Under the pieces are notes generated by a model. That model searched no databases, was not told the DNA's origin, and saw nothing but the letters and a program-made list of their open reading frames with translations. A stretch of DNA of 64,000 bases from contig NZ_CAKAKE010000001.1 in assembly GCF_916618915.1 (NCBI RefSeq), positions 868,001 through 932,000 of the forward strand, given 5' to 3'. The position numbers and the translations under genes were made by a program. This document shows positions 1-11,878 of this stretch, one piece after another (within the stretch, counting starts at the first letter, position 1; every line of letters starts with the position of its first letter). This stretch comes from Stenotrophomonas sp. Marseille-Q4652 (lineage in GTDB: Bacteria > Pseudomonadota > Gammaproteobacteria > Xanthomonadales > Xanthomonadaceae).

Positions 1-418
1 CAGTCGGCGCGCCGGTGTGCAGGCCGCCGCGGGTGCTGACCACGATCACGCGCTTGCCGCCGGCCAGGCCCTCGGGGCCGTTCTCGGTGTAACGGAAGGT
101 CCTGCCGGCCACGGCGATGCGGTCGATCCAGGCCTTGAGCGTGGACGGCACGGTGAAGTTGTACATCGGCGCGCCGATCACCAGCACGTCGGCCTCCAGG
201 AACTGCTGCAGGGTGCGTTCGGCATCGGCCTTTTCGGCCTCGTTGGTGCCGGCCAGCGAGGCGCCGGTCAGGTGCGGGACCGGTTCGCTGTCCAGGTCGC
301 GGTAGTCCACCACCAGGTCGGGCAGGGCCTTGTGCCAGGTTTCCACCACGGCGGCGGTGAGCTGGCGGCTGATGGAGTTGCCACCCAGGGCGCTGGAGTC
401 CATATGCAGCAGTTTCAT
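1..418 (-). CDS. azoR: FMN-dependent NADH-azoreductase, C-terminus cut by window edge
   Basis: The reverse strand opens with ATG at 418 and reads 139 residues without a stop to the window edge, so about the last third of a roughly 200-residue protein is missing. The start ([10 protein letters not shown]), the flavin-contact stretch GAPMYNF (residues 82-88) and the following STRGG (128-132) are typical of AzoR/FMN-dependent NADH:quinone reductases of the flavodoxin-like fold. These cytosolic dimers reduce quinones and azo compounds with NADH in two-electron steps. The gene lies head to head with a LysR regulator whose start is about 120 bp away, the usual layout for regulator-controlled azoR/quinone reductase genes, so control by that regulator is likely. 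Confidence 0.9.
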   Translation of the reverse strand, partial: MKLLHMDSSALGGNSISRQLTAAVVETWHKALPDLVVDYRDLDSEPVPHLTGASLAGTNEAEKADAERTLQQFLEADVLVIGAPMYNFTVPSTLKAWIDRIAVAGRTFRYTENGPEGLAGGKRVIVVSTRGGLHTGAPT

Positions 419-538
419 GGTTCGGGTACCTCGAGGGAGAGCGGTGTTACCGCGGCAGGGTGTGAATGATGGATTGTTGCAACCGCGGGATAAAGGTGTT
501 TGAATCACACCTATCGTTCTGAATATGAGACTGCTGAC

Positions 539-1531
539 ATGCAGGATCTGAATGACCTGTACTACTTCGCCATGGTCGTGGACCACGGTGGATTCGCTTC
601 GGCCGAACGTGCGCTGGGCATCCCCAAGTCGCGCCTGAGCCGGCGCATCAGCCAGCTGGAAACCGATCTGGGCGTGCGCCTGCTGCAGCGCTCCACGCGC
701 CGCTTCGCGGTCACCGACGTTGGCATGAGCGTGCACCGCCACGCACAGACGATGCTGGCCGAGGCCCAGGCCGCCCGTGAGGTGGTCGACCGGCTCAGCG
801 CCGAACCGCGCGGGCTGGTGCGTGCGAGCGTTCCGGTGTCGCTGGCGCAGATGCAGCTGCCGCGGCTGTTGCCGAAATTCCTCGAGATGTACCCCAAGGT
901 CCGGCTGCAGCTGAACATCAGCAACCGCCGGGTGGACATCATCAACGAGGGCTACGACGTCGCCCTGCGCGTGCGTTCGCGACTGGACGACGACGGCTCG
1001 CTGGTGATGCGCAGCTTCGGCCAGGTGCAGGAACTGCTGGTCGCCAGCCCGAAGTACCTGGATCGCGCCGGTCGCCCCAAGGATCCGGATGACCTGGCCA
1101 ACCACGTCACGATGAGCATCAGCGAGGACGAGGCCCGCCAGCGCTGGGAACTGCACGGCCCGGACGGCGAGGTGCGACGCGTGGACCTGCAGCCGCGCGT
1201 GGCCGGCTTCGACTTCCCGCTGCTGCAGAGCATGGTCAAGGACGGCTACGGCATCACCATGCTGCCGGAAACCGTTTGCGCCGAGGCCGTGCGCAACGGC
1301 GAGCTGGAGGTCGTGCTGCCGGACTGGTCGCTGCCGCAGGGCATCTGCCATGCGGTGTTCGCCTCCCGTCGCGGCCTGCTGCCGGCGGTGCGGGTGTTCA
1401 TCGACTACCTGGCCGAGAACCTGCCGCCGCTGCTGGAGGCCTCGCGGCTGGATTGCGGCGGTGCCTGCGAGCGCGCGAAGGAAAAGATCAAGGCCTCGGC
1501 GATCGGGGCGCTGGCAGTCGACGCGGGCTGA
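539..1531 (+). CDS. LysR-family transcriptional regulator
   Basis: A 330-residue LysR-type regulator. The winged helix-turn-helix lies in residues 1-60 ([10 protein letters not shown], then a helix around [17 protein letters not shown]) and the rest is the periplasmic-binding-like effector domain. I chose the ATG at 539 because family members begin with this short hydrophobic segment; an upstream in-frame ATG at 500 would add 13 residues with no family character. The gene is divergent from the azoreductase gene, so the roughly 120-bp gap probably carries the operator controlling both. The inducer cannot be told from sequence; regulation by quinone or thiol-reactive compounds is only suggested by the neighbour. 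Confidence 0.9.
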   Translation: MQDLNDLYYFAMVVDHGGFASAERALGIPKSRLSRRISQLETDLGVRLLQRSTRRFAVTDVGMSVHRHAQTMLAEAQAAREVVDRLSAEPRGLVRASVPVSLAQMQLPRLLPKFLEMYPKVRLQLNISNRRVDIINEGYDVALRVRSRLDDDGSLVMRSFGQVQELLVASPKYLDRAGRPKDPDDLANHVTMSISEDEARQRWELHGPDGEVRRVDLQPRVAGFDFPLLQSMVKDGYGITMLPETVCAEAVRNGELEVVLPDWSLPQGICHAVFASRRGLLPAVRVFIDYLAENLPPLLEASRLDCGGACERAKEKIKASAIGALAVDAG

Positions 1532-1600
1532 GCAAAGCCGCGCCAGTCATGCGAGAATCTGCGCCCGCGACGGCAGCTCGTCGTCGCGGCGCAATGCAAC

Positions 1601-1690
1601 GGACAGATGGCCGAGCGGTTTAAGGCACCGGTCTTGAAAACCGGCGAAGGGTCAAACCTTCCGTGGGTTCGAATCCCACTCTGTCCGCCA
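1601..1690 (+). tRNA. tRNA-Ser (anticodon TGA)
   Basis: A 90-nt class II tRNA. Acceptor arms GGACAGA and TCTGTCC pair fully, discriminator G and CCA are encoded, the anticodon loop CTTGAAA gives TGA, a long variable arm is present (around GAAGGGTCAAACCTTC), and the T arm contains GGTTCGAATCC. It reads UCA and related serine codons. It lies between the LysR gene and an acetyltransferase gene. Confidence 0.97.
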
Positions 1691-1741
1691 TTCCTTGCCC
1701 CCGGGCTGCAGGCAGGCGCCTCGCCCATCCGGTGAATCCCG

Positions 1742-2209
1742 ATGCTGCAGCTCCGTCCATCGCGTGCACAGGACGCCCCGCGCGTCATCGAGATCTGGCG
1801 CCGCGCGGTCGACGCCACCCATGGTTTCCTGTCGCCGGCCGGCCGTAACGCCATTGACGTCGAGGTCGCCGGCTTCCTGCCGACGGCCCCGTTGCTGCTG
1901 GCGGTGGATGCCACCGACCGGCCGCTCGCCTTCATGTGGGTCACCGACGGCCACATGGAAGCCTTGTTCGTCGATCCGGATGCGCGTGGCAGCGGCATCG
2001 GTCGCCAGCTCGTTGGCCATGCACTGCGCGAGGACCCGCGGCTGACCACCGACGTCAACGAACAGAATGGGCAGGCGGTGGGCTTCTACCAGCGGCTGGG
2101 ATTCACCATGGTGGGTCGCTCGCCCCTGGATGGGCAGGGCAGGCCCTATCCGCTGCTCCACCTGCGTGCTGGCGAGGCCGGCGCGCCCGACCCTGTTTCC
2201 AGCCCCTGA
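1742..2209 (+). CDS. GNAT-family N-acetyltransferase, YjaB-like
   Basis: A 155-residue single-domain GNAT acetyltransferase that should move an acetyl group from acetyl-CoA to an amine or amino-acid substrate in the cytosol. The acetyl-CoA pyrophosphate loop is seen at residues 82-90 (RGSGIGRQL), and the C-terminal motif [16 protein letters not shown] is nearly the same as in E. coli YjaB, as is the early segment VDATHGFL. Its TGA stop overlaps the ATG of tadA (TGATG at 2207-2211), so the two are probably translationally coupled. The substrate is unknown. Confidence 0.85.
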   Translation: MLQLRPSRAQDAPRVIEIWRRAVDATHGFLSPAGRNAIDVEVAGFLPTAPLLLAVDATDRPLAFMWVTDGHMEALFVDPDARGSGIGRQLVGHALREDPRLTTDVNEQNGQAVGFYQRLGFTMVGRSPLDGQGRPYPLLHLRAGEAGAPDPVSSP

Positions 2210-2706
2210 TGTCCGTGACCACCGACCACCGCCCCGACGACGAACACTGGATGCGCCAGGCGCTGGCGCTGGCCCGGCGTGCGCAGCACGAATTCGACGA
2301 GATCCCGGTCGGCGCGCTGCTGCTCGACTCGCAGCGCCAGGTGGTGGGCGAGGGCTGGAACCTCAACATCGCCGAGTGCGACCCCAGCGCGCATGCCGAG
2401 ATCGTGGCGATGCGCAGGGCGGGGCAGGCGCTGGGCAACCACCGGCTGGTCGGCAGCACCCTGTACGTGACCCTGGAGCCGTGCGCGATGTGCGCGATGG
2501 CCATCGTCCATGCGCGTGTGGCGCGGGTGGTGTACGCGGCAAGCGACCCGAAGACCGGCGCGGCCGGCAGCGTCTTCAACCTGCTGGGCGACCCGCGCCA
2601 CAACCACCGCGTGGAGGTCGCCGGCGGCGTGCTCGCCAGCGAGGCCAGCACGATGCTGACCAACTATTTCCGCGCCAAGCGCGGGCGGCCCTTGCTGCCA
2701 CATTGA
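2209..2706 (+). CDS. tadA: tRNA-specific adenosine deaminase
   Basis: A 165-residue cytidine-deaminase-fold enzyme that converts adenosine-34 to inosine in tRNA-Arg(ACG), letting one tRNA read three codons. The zinc and proton-shuttle residues are all present: H62-A-E64 and P91-C92-A-M-C95. The length matches E. coli TadA (167). I chose the ATG at 2209, which overlaps the stop of the acetyltransferase gene, because the reading frame further upstream lies inside that gene. It should be essential. The next gene (orn) follows after 83 bp. Confidence 0.95.
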   Translation: MSVTTDHRPDDEHWMRQALALARRAQHEFDEIPVGALLLDSQRQVVGEGWNLNIAECDPSAHAEIVAMRRAGQALGNHRLVGSTLYVTLEPCAMCAMAIVHARVARVVYAASDPKTGAAGSVFNLLGDPRHNHRVEVAGGVLASEASTMLTNYFRAKRGRPLLPH

Positions 2707-2789
2707 GCCGGTTTGCGCCACGGCCGGCGTATCATTGCCCATCCATCAACAATCGGCCGGCGCCTTGCCGGTCGCGGCAAGAGGCAGAC

Positions 2790-3365
2790 ATGGCGGAAGT
2801 GCGCGCGGGTAGTGATCGACTGATCTGGATCGACCTGGAAATGACCGGGTTGGACACCGACAACGATTCGATCATCGAGATCGCCACGGTCGTCACCGAC
2901 GCCCAGCTCAACGTCCTGGCCGAAGGTCCGGAATTCGCCATTTCCCATCCGCTGGCCACGCTGGAAGCGATGGATGAGTGGAACCACAACCAGCACCGGC
3001 GCTCGGGCCTGTGGCAGCGCGTGCTCGACAGCCAGGTCAACCTGGCCCAGGCCGAGGCGCAGACCGTGGCGTTCCTGGCGCAGTGGGTGCCGGCTGGCGC
3101 GTCGCCGATGTGCGGCAACTCGATCTGCCAGGACCGTCGCTTCCTGCACCGCGAGATGCCGCGCCTGGAGAAGTACTTCCACTACCGCAACCTGGACGTA
3201 TCCACCATCAAGGAGCTGGCGCGCCGCTGGGCCCCGACGGTGGCCGGCGCGGTGCGCAAGACCTCCAGCCACACCGCGCTGAGCGACGTGCACGATTCGA
3301 TCGACGAGCTGCGCCATTACCGCACCTACATGGGCGCGCTGTCCGGCCTGCCGCAGCCGGAGTGA
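2790..3365 (+). CDS. orn: oligoribonuclease
   Basis: A 191-residue DEDDh 3'-5' exonuclease that degrades dinucleotides such as pGpG left by mRNA decay and c-di-GMP breakdown. Catalytic acids D15 and E17 (IDLEMTG), D115 (CQDRRFL), H161 and D166 ([11 protein letters not shown]) are all present. The ATG at 2790 gives the standard family start ([20 protein letters not shown]). Its stop overlaps a possible GTG start (3362) of the next gene, suggesting cotranscription. Confidence 0.96.
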   Translation: MAEVRAGSDRLIWIDLEMTGLDTDNDSIIEIATVVTDAQLNVLAEGPEFAISHPLATLEAMDEWNHNQHRRSGLWQRVLDSQVNLAQAEAQTVAFLAQWVPAGASPMCGNSICQDRRFLHREMPRLEKYFHYRNLDVSTIKELARRWAPTVAGAVRKTSSHTALSDVHDSIDELRHYRTYMGALSGLPQPE

Positions 3366-3379
3366 CCCGGTCGCCGCGC

Positions 3380-4228
3380 ATGCAGGCTGAGTTCCCGGAC
3401 ATCCGCGACAGCCAGCAGGACCTGGCCGACTTGCAGCGGGCGGTCAGCCTGCTGGAGGCGCCGACGCTGACCGCGCGGATGGCCGCCGTGGTCGGCACGC
3501 CGCTGGAATTTGCGGTCCGCAAGCTGCCGGCCGGCGTCACCCGGCGCATCAACGGTGCCAGCGAGGCCGCCCTGTCCAAAGCCGCCAGTGCCGCGCTGTG
3601 GAGCCTGGAAAAGACCCCGGGCAAGGCAGCGTCGACGAAACTGCACAAACTGGCTGCCGCGGCCTCTGGCGCGGTGGGCGGGGCGTTCGGCTTCGCCGCC
3701 CTGTTCGTAGAGCTGCCGCTGTCGACCACGATCATGATGCGCGCGGTGGCCGACGTCGCCCGCAGCGAGGGCTTCGACCTCGACGACTTCGCGACCAAGC
3801 AGGCCTGCCTGGAAGTGTTCGCGCTGGGCGGCAATTCCGAGCAGGACGACGCCAGCGAGACCGGCTATTACCTGGCGCGGGGATTCACCGCCGAAGTCAT
3901 GCGCCACCTGTCGGCCGAGCTGGCCGGTGGCGCGGCGCGCAGCGGCTCCGGCCTGCTGCTGGGATTGGGACCGAAGGAGGCCGCCAAGTGGCTGGCCCGG
4001 ATCGTGGAAAAGGTCGCGGCACGCTTTGGCATCGTGGTCACCGAGAAGTTCGCCGCGCAGGCGGTGCCGGTGGTGGGCGCGGTCGCCGGGGCCAGCCTGA
4101 ATGCCATGTTCACCGACTACTACCAGGACATGGCGCGAGGCCACTTCATCGTGCGTCGGCTCGAACAGCGCTACGGGCTGGAGCACATCCGCGCGCAGTA
4201 CTCGCTGCTGGCCGGAAAGTCGGCCTGA
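3380..4228 (+). CDS. EcsC-family protein
   Basis: A 282-residue protein with the EcsC-type pattern: an alpha-helical protein with a glycine/alanine-rich hydrophobic stretch ([27 protein letters not shown] broken here into two halves around residue 100) followed by a conserved acidic/hydrophobic region (FALGG) and a second hydrophobic stretch near residue 230 ([12 protein letters not shown]). The family is named after a protein beside the Bacillus Ecs transporter; its biochemical role is not established. An alternative GTG start at 3362 overlaps the orn stop and would add six residues. The gene ends before a strong bidirectional terminator and faces ppsA. Confidence 0.75.
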   Translation: MQAEFPDIRDSQQDLADLQRAVSLLEAPTLTARMAAVVGTPLEFAVRKLPAGVTRRINGASEAALSKAASAALWSLEKTPGKAASTKLHKLAAAASGAVGGAFGFAALFVELPLSTTIMMRAVADVARSEGFDLDDFATKQACLEVFALGGNSEQDDASETGYYLARGFTAEVMRHLSAELAGGAARSGSGLLLGLGPKEAAKWLARIVEKVAARFGIVVTEKFAAQAVPVVGAVAGASLNAMFTDYYQDMARGHFIVRRLEQRYGLEHIRAQYSLLAGKSA

Positions 4229-4281
4229 GTTTCGCGGTTGCCGGTGTCGACGGGCCCGATTCCCGCCGCAACCCATGAAAG

Positions 4282-4309
4282 GGAAAACCCCGCCGGAGCG
4301 GGGTTTTCC
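4282..4309. terminator. bidirectional Rho-independent terminator between the EcsC gene and ppsA
   Basis: A perfect 12-bp stem, GGAAAACCCCGC and GCGGGGTTTTCC, closes a CGGA tetraloop. A-rich and T-rich stem ends on either side let it act in both directions. It sits between two convergent genes, 53 bp after the EcsC stop and 20 bp from the end of ppsA. Confidence 0.9.
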
Positions 4310-4328
4310 TTGACGCCTGCAGGCTGGA

Positions 4329-6707
<2,379 letters not shown>

Positions 6708-6894
6708 GCGCGATGCTCCATTCGGCCATCGCCCGAGGCGGGCTTTGATGGCCACGTCCGTAGGAAGAAGCCACTATGATGCCGTGCACAACCGACCCCG
6801 CACAAGGTTTGACAAGCCTGCGATGTCCTGCCACTTGTCCCGGCGCTGGCCTGCCGCCACACTCCCTTGTCACGAATTTCACCAGGGGTTGACA

Positions 6895-7716
6895 ATGTCG
6901 GCAGTCCGGCCGGTTTTTTACGTCTCCGATGGCACCGGTATCACCGCCGAAACGATCGGCCACAGCCTGCTGACCCAGTTCACGGGTTTCAGCTTCGTCA
7001 CCGACCGCCTGTCCTTTATTGACGACCCGGACAAGGCCCGCGAGGCCTGCCAGCGCATCCAGGCCGCGGCAGAGCGCTACCAGGTCCGTCCGATCGTGAT
7101 CAGCTCCTGCGTCGATCCGGGCCAGACCCAGATCCTGGTCGAGAGCGGCGCGCTGATCCTGGACGTGTTTGCCCCGTTCATCGGGCCGCTGGAAGCCGAG
7201 CTCAACGCTTCGCGCCTGGCCAAGGTGGGCCAGGCCCACGGCATGGTCGACTTCGAGACCTACCACCGCCGCATCAATGCGATGAACTTTGCGTTGTCCC
7301 ACGACGATGGCGTGGCAGTGACGTATGACGATGCCGACGTGATCCTGGTGGCGGTGTCGCGCGCGGGCAAGACTCCGACCTGCATCTACCTGGCGCTGCA
7401 TTACGGGGTGCGCGCGGCGAACTACCCGCTGACCGATGAAGACCTCGAGCATGACCGCCTGCCGCCGCGCCTGCGTCCTTACCGGAACAAACTGTTTGGG
7501 CTGACGATCGATCCGGAGCGCCTGCAGCAGATACGCCAGGAACGCCGTCCCAATTCGCGCTACGCCGCGCTCGAGACCTGCAAGCGCGAGGTGGCCGCGG
7601 CCGAGACCATGTTCCGCATGGAGCGCATCCCGACGCTGAGCACCACCCACACCTCGATCGAGGAAATCTCCAGCAAGGTGCTGGGAACGCTCGGCCTGCA
7701 GCGCGAGATGTTCTGA
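6895..7716 (+). CDS. ppsR: PEP synthase regulatory kinase/pyrophosphorylase (PSRP, DUF299)
   Basis: A 273-residue bifunctional regulator. Proteins of this family inactivate PEP synthase by ADP-dependent phosphorylation of a threonine next to the catalytic histidine and reactivate it by phosphate-dependent dephosphorylation. The family start ([13 protein letters not shown]) and the P-loop-like motif VSRAGKTPT (around residues 154-162) are clear. ATG at 6895 gives the normal family length. The head-to-head position with ppsA, 187 bp away, supports the assignment. Confidence 0.95.
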   Translation: MSAVRPVFYVSDGTGITAETIGHSLLTQFTGFSFVTDRLSFIDDPDKAREACQRIQAAAERYQVRPIVISSCVDPGQTQILVESGALILDVFAPFIGPLEAELNASRLAKVGQAHGMVDFETYHRRINAMNFALSHDDGVAVTYDDADVILVAVSRAGKTPTCIYLALHYGVRAANYPLTDEDLEHDRLPPRLRPYRNKLFGLTIDPERLQQIRQERRPNSRYAALETCKREVAAAETMFRMERIPTLSTTHTSIEEISSKVLGTLGLQREMF

Positions 7717-7765
7717 GCGCCGCCTGGTCAGCCGGGGTGGTTGACCAGGCGTGTAGGATCGATCC

Positions 7766-8272
7766 ATGTCATCGCTCATTCCACGTCGTGGTCGCATCCC
7801 GCACCTGAGCCGTCTCGGCTGGCTGATGGGGTTGTACGCCGAAAACCACGGGCGGCTGGACCGCCTGTTCGCCCCGGGCCGGCTGGCCAAGGGCAGCTAT
7901 TCGTCCTCGGTCGGCGATGGCCTGGACGTCCGCCTGGACGTGATCGAGTGTCATCGCTACACGCTGGAGCTGCGCCTGACCTACGATCTGTGCGACCCGG
8001 TGACCGGCGAGCCGGATCCTTCGGCCTACCTGCGCATGTACCGCGATGCACGCCAGGTCGAAACCACGCACTGCTATGTCGGCCGTCGCTGGCAGGACGT
8101 GGTCGGCATGTACCCTCCGCCGCGCGAGCTGATCAGCCACCGCATGCGCATGAACACCTTCCTGGGCAAGTGGCTGGAATACCTGGCCGACCGCGGCCAT
8201 GGCCTGCACACGCTGGTCGCTTCCGACGTGGATACCCCGGCGGTGCCGGCGCCGCTGGTGTCCGTGCGCTGA
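7766..8272 (+). CDS. DUF1249 protein (YqiB-like)
   Basis: A 168-residue cytosolic protein matching the DUF1249/YqiB pattern: a start with LMGLYAENHGRL, a central beta-rich region (YTLELRLTYDL) and a conserved YRDARQVETTHCY stretch near residue 95, followed by NTFLGKWLEYL. The function is not established in any organism I know. It lies between ppsR and a Nudix gene on the same strand and may be cotranscribed with the latter (54-bp gap). Confidence 0.75.
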   Translation: MSSLIPRRGRIPHLSRLGWLMGLYAENHGRLDRLFAPGRLAKGSYSSSVGDGLDVRLDVIECHRYTLELRLTYDLCDPVTGEPDPSAYLRMYRDARQVETTHCYVGRRWQDVVGMYPPPRELISHRMRMNTFLGKWLEYLADRGHGLHTLVASDVDTPAVPAPLVSVR

Positions 8273-8326
8273 CCGCGCCGGGCATCGGGCATACTCGCCG
8301 GTCCCGCCAGCCATTCCCGTCTGCCG

Positions 8327-8815
8327 ATGCCTTACACCCCGATCATGGCCACCCTTGGCTACGTGCTGTCGCCCGACGGCACCCAGGCCCTGATGATCCA
8401 TCGCAACATCCGCGCCGGTGACATCCACCTGGGCAAGTACAACGGACTGGGCGGGAAGATGGAGCCGGGGGAGGATGCGCTGGCCTGCATGCACCGCGAG
8501 ATCCGCGAGGAAGCCGGCATCGAGTGCGGGCGCACGCGGCTGCGCGGCACCATCAGCTGGCCGGGCTTCGGCAAGGGCGGGGAGGACTGGTTCGCCTTCG
8601 TGTTCGTGATCGACGACTTCACCGGCACGCCGCTGGAGGTCAACCCGGAAGGCACGCTGGAATGGGTGCCGCTGGACCGTCTGGAGAGCCTTCCGTTGTG
8701 GGAGGGCGACCGCCACTTCCTGCCGCTGGTGTTCGATGCCGATCCGCGTCCGTTCCACGGGGTGATGCCTTACCGCGACGGGCGCATGCAGTCGTGGAAC
8801 TACACCCGGGTCTGA
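8327..8815 (+). CDS. Nudix hydrolase, MutT/8-oxo-dGTPase-like
   Basis: A 162-residue Nudix protein with a complete Nudix box at residues 43-65 (G-x5-E-x7-REIREEAGI), so it should hydrolyse a nucleoside diphosphate linked to another moiety, using Mg2+. The N-terminal strand (MATLGYVLSPDG) and the sequence LGKYNGLGGKMEPGED resemble MTH1/MutT-type 8-oxo-dGTP diphosphatases, and the C-terminal part (FHGVMPYRDGRMQSW) fits that subgroup. Sanitising oxidised nucleotides is the likely job, but Nudix substrates cannot be fixed from sequence. Confidence 0.88.
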   Translation: MPYTPIMATLGYVLSPDGTQALMIHRNIRAGDIHLGKYNGLGGKMEPGEDALACMHREIREEAGIECGRTRLRGTISWPGFGKGGEDWFAFVFVIDDFTGTPLEVNPEGTLEWVPLDRLESLPLWEGDRHFLPLVFDADPRPFHGVMPYRDGRMQSWNYTRV

Positions 8816-8827
8816 TCGGGCAGGGCG

Positions 8828-8873
8828 TTTTCCACAGCGGATGTGGATGGCAGGTGCGCAATGCTGTGGATAA
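8828..8873. promoter_or_regulatory. cluster of three DnaA-box-like sites
   Basis: Within 46 bp there are TTTTCCACA (8828-8836), TGTGGATGG (8842-8850) and TGTGGATAA (8865-8873). The last is a perfect reverse match to the DnaA consensus TTATCCACA, the first has one mismatch and the middle one two. The first two also form an inverted repeat (TCCACA/TGTGGA). They lie in the gap between the Nudix gene and pssA. This could be a DnaA-titration or regulatory site; with no AT-rich unwinding region it does not look like an origin. Confidence 0.45.
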
Positions 8874-9024
8874 GCCGCGTCGCCCGTTGCGTAGCAAGGC
8901 CGCCTGACTGTCTGGCCAAAAATTCACCAGTCGCTGGTGGGTGTGCCGATCGTGGCCTTGACCTTTGCTGTGTCTCCACAGTCGCACGCGCTACGCTGTG
9001 CCGACCTTCTTCCGCCGGGTGCCC

Positions 9025-9639
9025 ATGAAACGTCATTTCTCGATGCTGCGTGACTTCCAGCTTGCCGACTGGTTCACCCTGGGCAATGCCTTCTGCGGTA
9101 CCGGCGCGGTGTTTGCGGCGATGCGTTTCCTCCAGGACGGGCAGCGTGGCTTCCTGCTGTTCGGCATGGCCTTGATCCCGCTGGCCTTCGTGCTCGATGC
9201 GCTGGATGGGCGCGTGGCCCGCTGGCGCAAGTCCTCGTCCACCCTGGGTCGCGAGCTGGACTCGCTGTCGGACGTGATCTCCTTCGGTGTCGCGCCCGCC
9301 GCGCTGGCCTATGCCTGCGGCATGCAGGGCGGCTGGGACTGGCTTGTGCTGAGCTACTTCGTCTGTTGCGGCGTCAGCCGCCTGGCGCGCTACAACGTCA
9401 CCGCCGAGGCGATTGCCGGCGAGGCCGACAAGGTGCCGTATTTCGAGGGCACGCCCATCCCGACCAGCCTGCTGCTGGTGGTGGTGCTGGCTGTGGCGGC
9501 CGCCAACGGCGCGATCGGTGGTGCGCTGTGGCTGGGGCAGTGGCAGCTCGGCCCGTGGCAGCTGCATCCGATGGTGCTGCTGTTTGCGCTGTCCGGCTCG
9601 CTGATGATCAGCAAGACGCTGCGCGTTCCCAAGCCCTGA
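9025..9639 (+). CDS. pssA: CDP-diacylglycerol--serine O-phosphatidyltransferase
   Basis: A 204-residue integral membrane CDP-alcohol phosphatidyltransferase. The family signature D61-G62-x2-A65-R66-x8-G75-x3-D79-x3-D83 is complete, with several hydrophobic segments around it. The start (MLRDFQLADWFTLGNAFCG) and the region PYFEGTPIPTS match the PssA type, which joins serine to CDP-diacylglycerol to make phosphatidylserine, the precursor of phosphatidylethanolamine. ATG at 9025 is preferred over an upstream in-frame start at 8965, which would add 20 unrelated residues. Confidence 0.85.
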   Translation: MKRHFSMLRDFQLADWFTLGNAFCGTGAVFAAMRFLQDGQRGFLLFGMALIPLAFVLDALDGRVARWRKSSSTLGRELDSLSDVISFGVAPAALAYACGMQGGWDWLVLSYFVCCGVSRLARYNVTAEAIAGEADKVPYFEGTPIPTSLLLVVVLAVAAANGAIGGALWLGQWQLGPWQLHPMVLLFALSGSLMISKTLRVPKP

Positions 9640-9695
9640 AGCGCGGGCCCCGCCCTGGCATTGTTATCATCCCGGCTTGAACCGGGAGGATGGCA

Positions 9696-10811
9696 ATGAC
9701 GACGTCAGGCGATGAAACAGGTGGATTCGAGGCCCTGGCGCGCCAGTATTTCAATGCCTGGGGCGATGCACTCCGGCATGCGGTGAACCCGCAGGGTGGC
9801 AAGGCTGCGCCAGGGGACGGCGCACCCTCGTGGCAGCAGGCCATCGACTGGTGGACCCAGCTGCTCCCGCCCGACGAGGGCACGACCCGTGACGACGTCG
9901 TCCACCGCTTCCGCGAACAGGCCGGCAGCTGGTACGGGACCATGCAGGAAGTGGCCGCGCGCTTTGCCGGCCGAGATGCCAGCAGTGCCGACGTGGCCTC
10001 GGCATGGCGCGAGGCGGTCAATGCCAAGGGCGATGCGATGCTGCACTGGATGCTGGACGCCGCCCGCGGCGGTGCCCGCACCGGCGTCGACTGGTCTCCC
10101 TTCATGGGCGGCGCGGCGGGCAACCCGGGCATCCTTTCCAATCCCTGGCTGCACGTGCCCGGCTTCGGCCCGTCGCGCGAACACCAGGCGCGATGGCAGG
10201 CCCTGCTCAAGGCGCAGCAGGAGTACCAGGCCCGCTCGCAGGCCTACGTGCAGCAGGTCCGCACGGCGCTGGACGATGCCTTCGTGCTGTTCGAGCAGCG
10301 CCTGGGCCAGCACCAGGACCCGGGCAGCCAGCTGACCAGCGCCCGCGCCCTGTTCGACCTGTGGATCGAGGTGGCCGAGGAGGCCTACGCACGGGTCGCG
10401 ATGTCCGAGCAGTTCCAGCAGGTGTATGCCGAAATGGGCAACGCGCAGATGCGGCTCAAGGCCGGCATGCAGCGCGAGGTCGAGCGCCAGTCGGAAATGC
10501 TCGGCCTGCCCACGCGCACGGAGATGGACGCAGCCCACCGCCGCATCGCCGAGCTGGAACGGCAGGTGCGCCGGCTGATGCAGGCCAGTACCGGAGACAG
10601 GCCTGCGGCACCCACGGCAACCGCCGGGGTGTACCCGCGCAGCAAACCGCCCGCCAAGGCAGCCCCACGCGCCAGCAAGTCCGCGCCGGCCCGCACGGCG
10701 ACTAAGGTGGCGACCAAGGCCGCCGGCAAGCGGGTCTCGAAGACCGCGACAAAGACCGCGACCAGGCCCGGCCCGACCCGCGCCGCCCCCAAGCCCGGTA
10801 GATCGCGATGA
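9696..10811 (+). CDS. phaE: class III poly(3-hydroxyalkanoate) synthase subunit PhaE
   Basis: A 371-residue PhaE-type subunit that forms the active class III PHA synthase with PhaC. The body is helical and rich in Trp and Gln; near its C-terminus it has the typical segment LGLPTRTEMDAAHRRIAELE followed by a coiled coil. The last 75 residues are a low-complexity Ala/Lys/Thr/Pro tail resembling histone H1-like tails, which could bind granules or nucleic acid. The ATG at 9696 has GGGAGG six bases upstream; the ATG at 9690 is too close to it. The stop overlaps phaC by 4 bp. Confidence 0.9.
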   Translation: MTTSGDETGGFEALARQYFNAWGDALRHAVNPQGGKAAPGDGAPSWQQAIDWWTQLLPPDEGTTRDDVVHRFREQAGSWYGTMQEVAARFAGRDASSADVASAWREAVNAKGDAMLHWMLDAARGGARTGVDWSPFMGGAAGNPGILSNPWLHVPGFGPSREHQARWQALLKAQQEYQARSQAYVQQVRTALDDAFVLFEQRLGQHQDPGSQLTSARALFDLWIEVAEEAYARVAMSEQFQQVYAEMGNAQMRLKAGMQREVERQSEMLGLPTRTEMDAAHRRIAELERQVRRLMQASTGDRPAAPTATAGVYPRSKPPAKAAPRASKSAPARTATKVATKAAGKRVSKTATKTATRPGPTRAAPKPGRSR

Positions 10812-11878
10812 AAGGGCCGCTGGGTTTCAGCCCGGAGGACCTGCTGCAGGAGGCCATGACCATGCAGCGCAAGCTGATGGATGGCCTTAAGGTGCTGCCG
10901 GGCATCGATGACGTGGACTACGGCGTAACCGAGCGGCAGGCGGTGTGGAGCGACGGCAAGGTCACCCTGTACCGCTTCGTCGGGGAGAAGCCGGCCACCG
11001 CGCGGGTGCCGCTGCTGATCGTCTACGCACTGGTCAACCGGCCGTACATGGTCGACCTGCAGGCCGACCGCTCGCTGGTGCAGAAACTGCTCGATCTGGG
11101 GCAGGACGTGTACGTACTGGACTGGGGCTATCCCGACCGCTCCGAGCGCTTTCAGACACTGGAGGACTACCTGCTGCGCTACGTCGACGGCGCCGTCGAC
11201 CACCTGCGCAAGGCGCACGGGCTGCCGGCGATCGACCTGCTGGGCATCTGCCAAGGCGGGGTGTTCTCGCTGTGCTATGCCGCGCTGCGCCGGTCCAAGG
11301 TCCGCAACCTCATCACCATGGTCACGCCGGTGGATTTCCACACCGCGGACAACATGCTCGCGCACTGGGCGCGCGGCGTGGATGTGGACCTGTTCGTCGA
11401 TACGCTGGGCAACATCCCGGCCGACCTGATGAATGCCAGCTACCTGATGCTCAAGCCGTTCCGGCTCAACGTGCAGAAGTACGTCGGCCTGCTGGACATC
11501 CTCGATGACAAGCAGGCGCTGGAGGATTTCCTGCGCATGGAGAAATGGATCTTCGATTCGCCCGACCTGGCCGGCGAAGCCTTCCGTGAGTTCATCAAGC
11601 AGTTCTACCAGGGCAATGGCCTGGTCAACGGCAGCGTGCGCATTGGCGAGGAGGCGGTGGACCTGCGCAAGGTCGACATGCCGGTGCTCAACATCTACGC
11701 CGAACAGGACCATCTTGTCCCGCCGGCTGCCTCCAGGGCGCTGGCAGGGCTGGTAGGCAGCAAGGACTACACCGAGACCGCGTTCCGGGGAGGGCACATC
11801 GGCATTTACGTATCCGGTCGCGCCCAGCGCGAGGTGCCGGCGGCCATCGACAGCTGGCTCAAGGCCCGCGAGGGGTGA
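10808..11878 (+). CDS. phaC: class III poly(3-hydroxyalkanoate) synthase subunit PhaC
   Basis: A 356-residue alpha/beta hydrolase-fold enzyme that polymerises 3-hydroxyacyl-CoA into PHA storage granules. The lipase-like box GICQGG holds nucleophile C148, with D301 (AEQDHLVPP) and H330 (GGHIG) completing the triad. These are one residue away from the numbering of the Allochromatium enzyme. The short length and the neighbouring phaE define class III. The ATG overlaps the phaE stop by 4 bp, so both subunits are coupled. No phaA/phaB or phasin gene is next to it. Confidence 0.95.
   Translation: MKGPLGFSPEDLLQEAMTMQRKLMDGLKVLPGIDDVDYGVTERQAVWSDGKVTLYRFVGEKPATARVPLLIVYALVNRPYMVDLQADRSLVQKLLDLGQDVYVLDWGYPDRSERFQTLEDYLLRYVDGAVDHLRKAHGLPAIDLLGICQGGVFSLCYAALRRSKVRNLITMVTPVDFHTADNMLAHWARGVDVDLFVDTLGNIPADLMNASYLMLKPFRLNVQKYVGLLDILDDKQALEDFLRMEKWIFDSPDLAGEAFREFIKQFYQGNGLVNGSVRIGEEAVDLRKVDMPVLNIYAEQDHLVPPAASRALAGLVGSKDYTETAFRGGHIGIYVSGRAQREVPAAIDSWLKAREG

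Noticed and set aside
8828..8873. Replication origin at the DnaA-box cluster
   Set aside because: No AT-rich unwinding element and no dnaA/dnaN neighbours; a dif-like site in the same window argues for the terminus side instead.
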